From Candidatus Melainabacteria bacterium (GTDB lineage Bacteria; Cyanobacteriota; Vampirovibrionia; LMEP-6097): a stretch of 7,334 nt of DNA. The notes beneath the pieces were generated by a model. The model saw nothing but the letters and a program-made list of their open reading frames with translations. It was not told the DNA's origin and did not search any database. Location: assembly GCA_028817775.1 (NCBI GenBank), contig JAPPOW010000119.1:1-7334 (forward strand). Direction: 5' to 3'. The position numbers and the translations under genes were made by a program. Positions 1 to 5,620 of this stretch are shown here, piece by piece; the first letter of the stretch is position 1; each line of letters begins with the position of its first letter.

Positions 1-1
1 C

Positions 2-457
2 AAAGACACAATCTATGAATATCTTTCATATATAGAAGAAGCTCAAGCCTTTTATTTCTTGCCATTGTTTTCTTATTCACTCAAAGAGCAAAGAGTCAAC
101 CAGAAAAAAATCATTTGTATTGATAATGGTTTGCGCAACAGGATTAGCTTTAGGTTTTCCCCTGATAGAGGGAAACTTGCAGAGAACTTAGTGGGATTGG
201 AGTTGATAAAGAACTATGAAGAAGTCTTCTATTATGATGCTAAGCAGGAGATAGATTTTGTGGTGCAAGATGGTAGAAAAATTATGGCAATCAATGTTAG
301 CTATGGTGATGAGATTGAGGAACGTGAGATCTCAGGATTACTTGAGTTTAAGCAAGAACATAAGAAAGCTGAATTGCTACTACTGACCAAAGATATAGAA
401 GATGAGAAGGATGGAATTAAAATGATTCCTCTTTGGGAGTGGTTGTTAGCTAGTTAG
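2..457 (+). CDS. DUF4143-type AAA+ family ATPase, C-terminal part (5' end outside window)
   Basis: The reading frame is open from the first bases of the window, so this is the last 151 codons of a longer gene; the TTG at 59 is only an internal codon. The visible part matches the C-terminal half of the bacterial/archaeal 'ATP-binding protein' family (AAA_14 plus DUF4143). It has the IxxYLSYIEEA stretch of the winged-helix segment, then 'KIICIDNGLRNRISF', then a PD-(D/E)xK-like fold with QEIDFVV (bases 245-265). The Walker motifs would lie upstream and are not visible. The second half of the nuclease-like motif reads 'IMAINVSYG' where many relatives keep ExK or QV, so catalytic capacity is doubtful. 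The gene runs convergently towards another ATPase of the same broad class 43 bp away. Members are often linked to accessory or defence-like regions, but their cellular role is generally unproven. The family call is fairly secure; function is not inferred. Confidence 0.8.
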   Translation, partial: KDTIYEYLSYIEEAQAFYFLPLFSYSLKEQRVNQKKIICIDNGLRNRISFRFSPDRGKLAENLVGLELIKNYEEVFYYDAKQEIDFVVQDGRKIMAINVSYGDEIEEREISGLLEFKQEHKKAELLLLTKDIEDEKDGIKMIPLWEWLLAS

Positions 458-500
458 GGTCAGGTCTCCAGAATTCCAGGTTTTGTCCTAAGAATTAGCT

Positions 501-1658
501 CTAATCGGAAATAGCCAAACTATAAATAGACCTAGGATTAATGATATTGACATAGCTTCTTTCTTGTTCTTCTCCGGCATAGATTAGCGTTTTGGATTTG
601 ATTTTCTTTGGAAAAACTTTTTCAAAGTACTTTAGACCAGAGAAGTGATCTTCATGTACTGTGGACCCAGATTTGATTTCTACTGGTATTAGTTCGGACC
701 CTCTATCAAAAATCAAATCTACTTCTTTGGCGGTATCTTTATAGAAGAAGATATTGGCTTCTAGTCCGCGGTTATACCTTGCTTTGAGAGCTTCGTTAAC
801 ACAGAGATTTTCAAAGAGCATGCCATAAATTGGGTGAGCTTGTACGTGATTTATATTTTCAATACCAGCGAGGTAGGAAGCTAAACCGACATCATGGAAA
901 TATAATTTAGGAGCTTTGACTAATCTTTTTTTGATATTGGCAAAGTAAGCTGGTAGTAATTTAATGACATAGGAAGTTGCAAGGACATTGATCCAGTCCT
1001 TGACAGTATTCTCAGAGGCGCCAAGGTCAGCACTAATGTTGGTGTAGTTCAATGGTTGGCCGATTCTGACTGCACAGAGACGCATAAATTTTTTGAAGAG
1101 CTCGAGATCATGTACAGCTTTGAGATCTCTCAGGTCTCGCTCTAGATATGTTTGTACGTAGTCTCTGTAGTAATCAGTGGGATTTAAGTCATCGTTGTAA
1201 ATTTTAGGGTAGAAGCCTCGGTAAATAAAATCTTGAAAACTAAGGTCAGTTCGGTCTATAAGTTCTTCTATACTCAGTGGTAATAGGGTAACGATTCCAG
1301 TTCTTCCTGCAAGTGATTGACTGATGTTTTCAAGCAGACCAAAATGTTGACTACCTGAAAGAATAAATAAATTGTTTTGTTTTTTTTGATCAACTAGAAC
1401 TTGTAAGTAGGAAAAAAGTTTGGGTGCTCGTTGAACTTCATCAATCACAGCTCCGTTTTCATACTTTGCCAAAAAAGCATTGGGGTCATTGATTGCAAAT
1501 TCTCTAATGTCAGGCTTCTCTAAATTTACGTATGGTTTTTCAGGAAACAGGGCTTGAGCAAGGGTAGTCTTGCCAGATTGTCTCGGTCCGGTAATTGTCA
1601 GAATAGGGTATTTTTCTGCCAAATATAGAGCTTTTTCTGCTATTTTGCGCTCAATCAT
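501..1658 (-). CDS. AAA+ family ATPase with C-terminal DUF4143 domain
   Basis: This 385-residue protein is a complete member of the AAA_14/DUF4143 ATPase family. Walker A is GPRQSGKT (residues 24-31). Walker B is AVIDEVQRAP (70-79, acidic D73 and E74), followed by a sensor-like FILSGSQ (98-104) and LAGRTG (117-121) with a possible arginine finger. The segment YLERDLRDL (171-179) and a winged-helix region (about 186-240) precede the DUF4143 part. That part has an intact PD-(D/E)xK-like signature: EVDLIF (D314) and PVEIKSG (E327, K329). I chose the ATG at 1658, giving the usual 'MIERKI' family N-terminus, over the in-frame ATG at 1694. The longer form adds 12 atypical residues and would begin inside the predicted -35 element. 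The biochemical role of the family is mostly unknown. The gene converges on another member at the left edge and diverges from anmK. Confidence 0.92.
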   Translation of the reverse strand: MIERKIAEKALYLAEKYPILTITGPRQSGKTTLAQALFPEKPYVNLEKPDIREFAINDPNAFLAKYENGAVIDEVQRAPKLFSYLQVLVDQKKQNNLFILSGSQHFGLLENISQSLAGRTGIVTLLPLSIEELIDRTDLSFQDFIYRGFYPKIYNDDLNPTDYYRDYVQTYLERDLRDLKAVHDLELFKKFMRLCAVRIGQPLNYTNISADLGASENTVKDWINVLATSYVIKLLPAYFANIKKRLVKAPKLYFHDVGLASYLAGIENINHVQAHPIYGMLFENLCVNEALKARYNRGLEANIFFYKDTAKEVDLIFDRGSELIPVEIKSGSTVHEDHFSGLKYFEKVFPKKIKSKTLIYAGEEQERSYVNIINPRSIYSLAISD

Positions 1659-1664
1659 AGCTAT

Positions 1665-1694
1665 ATTATACCCAAAAATCATACAAAACTGCAA
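1665..1694 (-). promoter_or_regulatory. Predicted sigma70-type promoter of the DUF4143 ATPase, apparently leaderless
   Basis: On the minus strand a perfect -10 TATAAT lies at 1670-1665, with TTGCAG at 1694-1689 as a weak -35 after an 18-nt spacer. Only six bases separate the -10 from the ATG at 1658, so transcription would start at or next to the A of the ATG. No Shine-Dalgarno sequence is present. This supports the start at 1658 and a leaderless mRNA. It is inferred from sequence only. Confidence 0.55.
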
Positions 1695-1771
1695 TTTTTT
1701 TGCGGATTTGTATGACGAGGAGGGGCTAGAGATTTAAGCTAGAAGTTGGAAATTGCCCTAGTCATGATATA

Positions 1772-1777
1772 TATAAT
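1772..1777 (+). promoter_or_regulatory. Candidate -10 element upstream of the 31-codon ORF and anmK
   Basis: A perfect TATAAT sits in an AT-rich run (TATATATAATAG), 14 bases before the TTG at 1792. Its predicted start site would leave a leader of about 8 bases for the small ORF. No good -35 is visible: TTGGAA at 1746-1751 gives a 20-base spacer. It could drive the anmK-pyk unit, but the chance occurrence of such a box in AT-rich DNA is high. Confidence 0.35.
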
Positions 1778-1829
1778 AGCAGGCGTTTATTTTGAATATC
1801 AAGTATGTCCCAAAGTTTCTTCTTGGTAT

Positions 1830-1863
1830 TGACTCATCTTTCCAACCAGAGAGTAAAGAGTCA
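1830..1863 (+). promoter_or_regulatory. Interrupted inverted repeat upstream of the anmK -10-like box
   Basis: TGACT (1830-1834) plus CTTT (1838-1841) pairs with the contiguous AAAGAGTCA (1855-1863), leaving a 3-base bulge and a 13-base loop. It ends eight bases before the TATAAT at 1872-1877, so it could be an operator or an RNA hairpin. It also lies inside the 31-codon ORF, and the symmetry is modest. Confidence 0.2.
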
Positions 1864-1871
1864 GAAATTTG

Positions 1872-1877
1872 TATAAT
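1872..1877 (+). promoter_or_regulatory. Candidate -10 element immediately upstream of anmK
   Basis: A perfect TATAAT ends ten bases before the GTG at 1888, predicting a transcript with a 3-4 nt leader. No recognisable -35 lies at the right distance and there is no Shine-Dalgarno sequence. The box coincides with Ile codons of the 31-codon ORF (TGT ATA ATA), so it may be fortuitous. Confidence 0.35.
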
Positions 1878-1887
1878 AGTCCCCTGA

Positions 1888-2961
1888 GTGCTGGTTCTTG
1901 GTGTCAATACGGGTACCTCTGTGGATGGAGTTGACTTTAGCTTAGTCGACTGGGATCTTAGTGACCTCAAAAATTATCGTATTGTCAAAGAAGCGAGCTA
2001 CCAGTTTGATCCAAATGTTAAACATGATATCGAAGTTGTAATTGCAAAGCAAAAAGCTCAACTTGAAGAACTTTCTAATCTCAATTTTCTCTATAGCCAA
2101 TTTGTGGCAGCTTTGGTTTTGGAGTTTGCAAAGGAATTTGATCAGAAGATTGAATTAATTGGCATGCATGGACAGACTGTCTTTCATGGAGAGCGTAGTA
2201 CCTTGCAACTTGGTAATCCTTCTATAGTTTCTGAACTTACTGGCATTACAACTATTGGTGATTTTCGTACCGCTGATATGGCTGCTGGTGGTTGCGGCGC
2301 GCCACTGACTAGTTACTTGGATCATATGCTGATTCGCTCTGAGACTGAATCACGAGCGACATTGAACCTTGGTGGTATCGCCAATATTACAGTGATGGAG
2401 GAGGGCAAGGATACCATCGCTTACGATACCGGCCCTGCCAATACCTTAATTGATCTTTTGACGCGTAAATTATTTCAGCAGGATTTTGATACTGATGGTG
2501 AGCTTGCATACCAAGGTAAAGTCGATGAAAGTTTCGTTGCTAAACTTATTGCTCGCACTGATTATTTTTCAATGTCACCGCCTAAATCTACTGGACGCGA
2601 ATTGTTTGATGAAAAGTATGCTGATAGATTTTTGGATCTAGGCAACAAACAAAATATCATCTCAACTGTGAGCTATTTCACTGCCAAGACTATCAGTAAC
2701 GAATTGAAAAAGTATAATTTGTCCAAAGTCTATATCTCTGGTGGCGGTATGCGCAATAAATTTGTGATGGAGCAGCTGGCTAAGCTTAATCCAGGTGTGG
2801 AATTCCTTTCTCATAAAGAATTTGGGATAAATTGTCAATACAAGGAGGCGATATTGTTCTCCTTGCTTGCCTTTACCTGTTATCATAAGATACCGAACAA
2901 TCTTCCTAGTTCTACCGGAGCCAAGAGAGCAACAGTACTAGGAACGATTGCAGCCAGATAA
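1888..2961 (+). CDS. anmK: Anhydro-N-acetylmuramic acid kinase
   Basis: AnmK hydrolyses the 1,6-anhydro ring of anhydro-MurNAc and phosphorylates it with ATP to MurNAc-6-phosphate, a cytoplasmic step of peptidoglycan recycling. The 357 residues are close to the family's usual length of about 370. Visible signatures are a phosphate-binding GVNTGTSVDGVD (5-16), MHGQT (93-97), GDFRTADMAAGGCGAPL (124-140) and LNLGGIANIT (159-168). Further along are YDTGPANTLID (179-189, with D180 matching the catalytic Asp), PPKSTGRELF (231-240) and GGGMRN (285-290). Two positions depart from the common pattern: NTGTS instead of MSGTS, and GCGAP instead of GQGAP. The start is GTG 1888, because an in-frame TGA at 1885-1887 blocks anything longer and the homologous region begins at once. 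No Shine-Dalgarno sequence is present. Pyruvate kinase follows after 5 bp, implying one operon. Confidence 0.96.
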   Translation: MLVLGVNTGTSVDGVDFSLVDWDLSDLKNYRIVKEASYQFDPNVKHDIEVVIAKQKAQLEELSNLNFLYSQFVAALVLEFAKEFDQKIELIGMHGQTVFHGERSTLQLGNPSIVSELTGITTIGDFRTADMAAGGCGAPLTSYLDHMLIRSETESRATLNLGGIANITVMEEGKDTIAYDTGPANTLIDLLTRKLFQQDFDTDGELAYQGKVDESFVAKLIARTDYFSMSPPKSTGRELFDEKYADRFLDLGNKQNIISTVSYFTAKTISNELKKYNLSKVYISGGGMRNKFVMEQLAKLNPGVEFLSHKEFGINCQYKEAILFSLLAFTCYHKIPNNLPSSTGAKRATVLGTIAAR

Positions 2962-2966
2962 ATTTT

Positions 2967-4508
2967 ATGACGACCAAAACACAACATTCACTAACCAAGA
3001 TCGTAGCCACACTTGGACCTTCAAGTGAAAACGAGGCTACCTTAAGAAATATGATCGAGTCAGGTATGAGTGTTGCTCGTATCAACTGCTCGCATGGTGA
3101 TTGGGAGCCGCGTAAAGAAAGAATTGAAATTATTCGTAAACTCTCCAAAGAATACAGCCGACCAATTGGAATTTTAGTTGACCTGCAGGGTCCCAAGATT
3201 CGTACTGGTACTTTACCAGAGGGTGGTGTAGATATCAGTGAAAATGAAAATATCGTTCTTACTGTTGATGAAGCTTCGGCGGATTATGAAGCTAGCCCAC
3301 GCCGTGTTTTTATTCGCAACTATCCAGAGTTACCAACTGAAGTAAGCCCTGGACAAAGAGTCTTGCTTGATGACGGTTTATTGAGACTTGAAGTGGTTTC
3401 AATTCAGGACAATGATGTGATCACTAGAGTTACTGTTGGTGGTAAGCTCAAATCCAACAAGGGTGTCAATTTACCAGAATCTAAACAACTTGGACTCGAG
3501 GCTATCACTGCAAAGGACAAGGCTGATATCGTTGAGGCTGTTAAGAATCAGGCTGATTTTATTGCCCTCAGTTTTGTACGTCAGGCTGAAGATATTCGTG
3601 AGCTCAAAGAATTGGTCAATGCTGAGAATCCTTCTTCGCCAATCAAACTAATTGCCAAGATTGAGAAACCACAGGCAATGGATCATCTTGATGCCATTCT
3701 TGATGAGGTTGATGGGGTGATGGTTGCTCGTGGTGATCTGGGTGTGGAACTAGAACCAGAGAAAGTACCACTCTTACAGAAAAAAATCATTCGTGATGCT
3801 AACCTCAAAGGTAAATTTGTAATCACGGCAACACAGATGATGGATTCAATGATCAATAATCCATTTCCTACTCGTGCTGAAGTCAGTGATGTAGCCAACG
3901 CAATTCTTGATGGTACTGATGCTGTCATGCTTTCTGGTGAGACTGCAGCTGGTGCCTATCCAGTAGAAGCGGTCAATTATATGCGCAAGGTAGCACTTGA
4001 AGTTGAGGAGAGCAGTACTATCACGGTGCCGCAGCGTGATATCCATGATGGTAATTTCAGTGAAGATGAAGTTAACTATATTGCAATTGCTCAGTCAATC
4101 AATAATTTTGCTCAGATAGCGCATATCAAAAATATCGTCGCTTTCTCATGCTCAGGTCGTAGTATTCAGCGTATTTCTAAGCTCAGACCAAGAGCTAAAA
4201 TTATTGCAGCTACTACCTACAAGCATACTTATAGTTATCTCTCTATCATTTGGGGTGTGACTCCAATTTATTTTGATAGAGTGCATCGTACTACCCAAAC
4301 TTTGATGAATGTTGAGGATCACCTGATCCGTGAGGGACTTGTTGAACAAGGTGAGACTATAGTGATCACTGGTGGTATTCCAATCGCAGCTCGTTCAACA
4401 GCTAACTTTGTTAAAGTTCACAAGTGTGACGGTTCAATGAAAGATTTGATCAAAATGCAAGAAGAGCGCTTTAAGGAAAATCTTGGACCCACTCTTGTAA
4501 GCTCGTAA
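2967..4508 (+). CDS. pyk: Pyruvate kinase
   Basis: Pyruvate kinase converts phosphoenolpyruvate and ADP to pyruvate and ATP, the last step of glycolysis, in the cytoplasm. The 513-residue protein has the full catalytic core: KIVATLGPSS (11-20), SVARINCSHGD (35-45, usually NFSHG), DLQGPKIRTG (72-81), IAKIEKPQA (229-237) and VMVARGDLGVE (251-261). ITATQMMDSM follows at 286-295. K231, E233, D257 and T289 align with the catalytic lysine, the metal ligands and the active-site threonine. The allosteric C domain (about 365-495) includes CSGRSIQRISKLRP and ends with GGIPIAARSTANF. The extra PEP-utiliser-like C-terminal domain found in many Firmicute and cyanobacterial enzymes is absent. Lys77, with Leu73 and Gln74, is the signature reported for K+-independent enzymes. 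The ATG lies 5 bp after anmK with no Shine-Dalgarno sequence, suggesting translational coupling. Confidence 0.98.
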   Translation: MTTKTQHSLTKIVATLGPSSENEATLRNMIESGMSVARINCSHGDWEPRKERIEIIRKLSKEYSRPIGILVDLQGPKIRTGTLPEGGVDISENENIVLTVDEASADYEASPRRVFIRNYPELPTEVSPGQRVLLDDGLLRLEVVSIQDNDVITRVTVGGKLKSNKGVNLPESKQLGLEAITAKDKADIVEAVKNQADFIALSFVRQAEDIRELKELVNAENPSSPIKLIAKIEKPQAMDHLDAILDEVDGVMVARGDLGVELEPEKVPLLQKKIIRDANLKGKFVITATQMMDSMINNPFPTRAEVSDVANAILDGTDAVMLSGETAAGAYPVEAVNYMRKVALEVEESSTITVPQRDIHDGNFSEDEVNYIAIAQSINNFAQIAHIKNIVAFSCSGRSIQRISKLRPRAKIIAATTYKHTYSYLSIIWGVTPIYFDRVHRTTQTLMNVEDHLIREGLVEQGETIVITGGIPIAARSTANFVKVHKCDGSMKDLIKMQEERFKENLGPTLVSS

Positions 4509-4533
4509 AGACTTACCCTAAAAGATGGGTCTT
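4508..4533. terminator. Weak hairpin between convergent operons, possible bidirectional terminator
   Basis: AAGAC (4508-4512) pairs with GTCTT (4529-4533). An inner CC/GG pair and an alternative ACCC/GGGT pairing (4514-4517 with 4527-4530) are also possible. It covers the whole 24-bp gap between the pyk stop and the stop of the convergent gene. The position fits a shared terminator, but the stem is interrupted and no real T-tract follows on either strand. Confidence 0.3.
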
Positions 4534-5003
4534 CATTGTTGCCTATCTATGATCCAAGCTTGGACTCCAAAACTTTCTTCTATTTCTGTAGTAGTGGCAT
4601 AGTTATCCCAATCTGATTCATCATAGATATCTGCTTTGGTTACAGCGTCATTGCCAGGAGCATCGCGACGAAGCAATCCAGGCTGAGTTGATGTCTTTGT
4701 TGTGTTACTTGCTAGGGTTGTGCTTGGTGCTTTGACTATTACTTTAGGTTTTATGGCTAATGGTTTAGAGAGATTGTTTAATTTGCTGCTAATCGGATTG
4801 CTTTGTCTTGGTAAACCCCCTTTGGGGGCTCGCAATGACGATTCTTGGGGACTTGAGGATTTAAAGGCTGACTGTTCTTCCATAAAGACAAACTTGTAAT
4901 CAAGCAAAGCTTGTTTCTTGGCTTTGCTCCGTTTGATGAGGATAGTTTTGCCTGCAGCAAAGGCTGGACTGCTTAATAAGCTGAGAATTAATAATAGATA
5001 CAT
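4533..5003 (-). CDS. Hypothetical secreted protein with two embedded palindromic repeats (last gene of operon)
   Basis: I do not recognise this 156-residue protein. It begins with a Sec signal peptide (hydrophobic residues 2-14, likely cleavage after AFA, residue 16). A basic stretch (20-31) and a low-complexity Ser/Lys/Thr/Pro-rich middle (about 46-112) follow. The C-terminus is acidic and aromatic (ADIYDESDWDNY, 124-135; FGVQAWIID, 145-153). Residues of about 54-70 (including LRAPKGGLPRQSNP) and 108-120 (LLRRDAPGNDA) are not ordinary coding sequence. They are translations of two copies, in opposite orientation, of a dispersed palindromic DNA repeat, both kept in frame. The start ATG is supported by AGGAGT (5013-5008), 4 nt upstream and overlapping the stop of the preceding gene. 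The codons seem functional, but a protein tolerating two insertions may be under weak constraint in its middle. Confidence 0.75.
   Translation of the reverse strand: MYLLLILSLLSSPAFAAGKTILIKRSKAKKQALLDYKFVFMEEQSAFKSSSPQESSLRAPKGGLPRQSNPISSKLNNLSKPLAIKPKVIVKAPSTTLASNTTKTSTQPGLLRRDAPGNDAVTKADIYDESDWDNYATTTEIEESFGVQAWIIDRQQ
4646..4680 (+). repeat. Dispersed palindromic repeat, copy 1 (plus orientation), inside a coding region
   Basis: It begins CGTCATTGCCAGGAGC and ends GACGAAGCAATCC (4667-4679). This is the pattern of the widespread small intergenic repeat whose consensus I recall as CGTCATTGCGAG...GAAGCAATCC. The inner arms ATTGC (4650-4654 region) and GCAAT (4673-4677) are inverted. Read from the minus strand it encodes LLRRDAPGNDA, a typical translation of this repeat class, in frame within the host gene. 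Confidence 0.7.
4795..4840 (-). repeat. Dispersed palindromic repeat, copy 2 (minus orientation), with CCCCC-TTT-GGGGG hairpin
   Basis: On the minus strand this reads CGTCATTGCGAGCCCCC, then AAAGGGGG, and ends GACAAAGCAATCC. It has a perfect 5-bp GC stem with a 3-base loop (4816-4828) inside outer ATTGC/GCAAT arms (4797-4801 and 4832-4836). Its ends match copy 1 over CGTCATTGC (9 of 9) and GACRAAGCAATCC (12 of 13), while the centres differ. It encodes LRAPKGGLPRQSNP in frame in the surrounding gene. Confidence 0.75.
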
Positions 5004-5007
5004 AGTG

Positions 5008-5013
5008 ACTCCT
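5008..5013 (-). promoter_or_regulatory. Ribosome binding site of the terminal operon gene
   Basis: AGGAGT on the minus strand lies 4 nt before the ATG at 5003 and shares bases with the TAG stop (5014-5012) of the gene upstream. It fixes the start and implies coupled translation. Confidence 0.65.
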
Positions 5014-5620
5014 AAAACATTAGATCTAATAAACGTTTGGCGGTATGCTGCATTAGCGGCGCACCCATACGATAGTTCATATAGTCGTAGTCGACTTTTT
5101 TGGCAGTGACATTTTTATTGCTCCAGTATGGGTTTGGCATCACCATTGGTGGGGGGTAAGGCTTTACTATTGGGGCTTTGTTTGCTTTGACTGGTTTAGG
5201 TAAATTAAAGACCTGGTTCTCTTTTTTGCTTGAGTTGACTATCTCCATTGCTTGCGCATTAGCGATTTGCCAGCTAGTAATTTCATCTTCTAATTTGCTA
5301 AGCCGCTTGGGGATTGCTCCAGACTGTTTATCACCAAATACAGCAACTTCTAATCTTTCAAGCCGTTTGCCCGGTTTCTCCAACTTGAAATTCCTGCCTG
5401 GATAAATCATAAATTCAAGCTGGTCCAAAAATGGATAGGATTTGGTTTTGGGGGCTAGGGTTCTAACCTGCCCATGGTGGTTATAGGTTCTGCCTGCCAT
5501 CACTGAACTATCAGTCATGGGATTGATGATGACTGGTTGTAATTTTTGTTCAAGTAGACGGCGATCAGATGCTTGAACTTGTGATTGAAGCAAGATCAAT
5601 AATATTAGTATGATCCTCAT
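5012..5620 (-). CDS. Hypothetical secreted protein with RLxxLE repeats and proline-rich tail
   Basis: This 202-residue protein has a Sec signal peptide (MRIILILLILLQSQVQA, likely cleavage after residue 17). Its middle holds two similar units of 22-24 residues. The first runs from L68-E69 to KRLERLE (85-91); the second starts at the shared L90-E91 and continues as VAVFG to KRLSKLE (105-111). The pattern LExxVFG...KRLxKLE recalls repeats in uncharacterised secreted proteins of cyanobacterial relatives; this is a memory-based comparison. A proline-rich segment follows (PKPVKANKAPIVKPYPPPM, 141-159), then a Tyr/Met-rich tail. The ATG at 5620 has a strong Shine-Dalgarno (AGGAGG). The first 56 bp, encoding most of the signal peptide, overlap the 3' end of the preceding gene in another frame. 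No function is assigned; a periplasmic or surface location is inferred. Confidence 0.82.
   Translation of the reverse strand: MRIILILLILLQSQVQASDRRLLEQKLQPVIINPMTDSSVMAGRTYNHHGQVRTLAPKTKSYPFLDQLEFMIYPGRNFKLEKPGKRLERLEVAVFGDKQSGAIPKRLSKLEDEITSWQIANAQAMEIVNSSKKENQVFNLPKPVKANKAPIVKPYPPPMVMPNPYWSNKNVTAKKVDYDYMNYRMGAPLMQHTAKRLLDLMF

Larger units (their letters stand above)
1792..1887 (+). pseudogene. 31-codon ORF ahead of anmK; possible remnant of a ureohydrolase (agmatinase-like) 5' end or a leader ORF
   Basis: Starting at TTG 1792, this frame encodes 31 residues including VPKFLLGIDSSF and ESEICIIVP. It ends at TGA 1885-1887, directly against the anmK GTG at 1888 and in the same frame. The pattern 'PKxFLG...(S)xxxxIIxP' resembles the first 30 or so residues of agmatinase/arginase-family proteins, which normally continue into a PYE/PFD segment; that continuation is absent. 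This suggests a truncated gene start left at a rearrangement junction. The similarity is judged by eye over a very short stretch. Alternatives are a translated leader peptide coupling to anmK by stop-start reinitiation, or chance. A TATAAT box 14 bases upstream is consistent with expression. Confidence 0.3.

Noticed and set aside
458..500. GGGTCAGGTCTCC segment after the left ATPase, similar to sequences often seen near IS200-like or REP-associated transposases
   Set aside because: It is only about 13 bases, with no partner copy of the same sequence in the window and no transposase; not supportable as a mobile-element end.
1885..1887. TGA between the 31-codon ORF and anmK read as a sense codon (alternative genetic code)
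   Set aside because: TGA ends the 85-, 182- and 156-residue genes at sensible places, including an ATGA overlap, so it acts as a stop here.
1659..1887. Search of the divergent intergenic region for tRNA, riboswitch or attachment site
   Set aside because: No cloverleaf, conserved riboswitch core or tRNA-end duplication is visible; only promoter-like boxes, a weak inverted repeat and the 31-codon ORF were supported.
1758..1970. 70-codon minus-strand ORF across the anmK start
   Set aside because: It runs antisense to the clearly conserved anmK N-terminus, has no recognisable motif or ribosome site, and is best explained as a shadow frame.
4702..4899. 65-codon plus-strand ORF inside the last operon gene
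   Set aside because: It is antisense to the signal-peptide gene and part of its length comes from the palindromic repeat, which stays open in several frames.
4778..4960. Minus-strand ORF containing RHCEPPKG
   Set aside because: That peptide is a typical spurious translation of the dispersed repeat. The ORF overlaps the 156-residue gene, which has the better start, ribosome site and signal peptide.
5300..5330. GGGATTGCTCC resembling the end of the dispersed repeat
   Set aside because: The match is limited to about 8 bases, there is no CGTCATTGC arm at the right distance, and the codons belong to the RLxxLE repeat of the protein.
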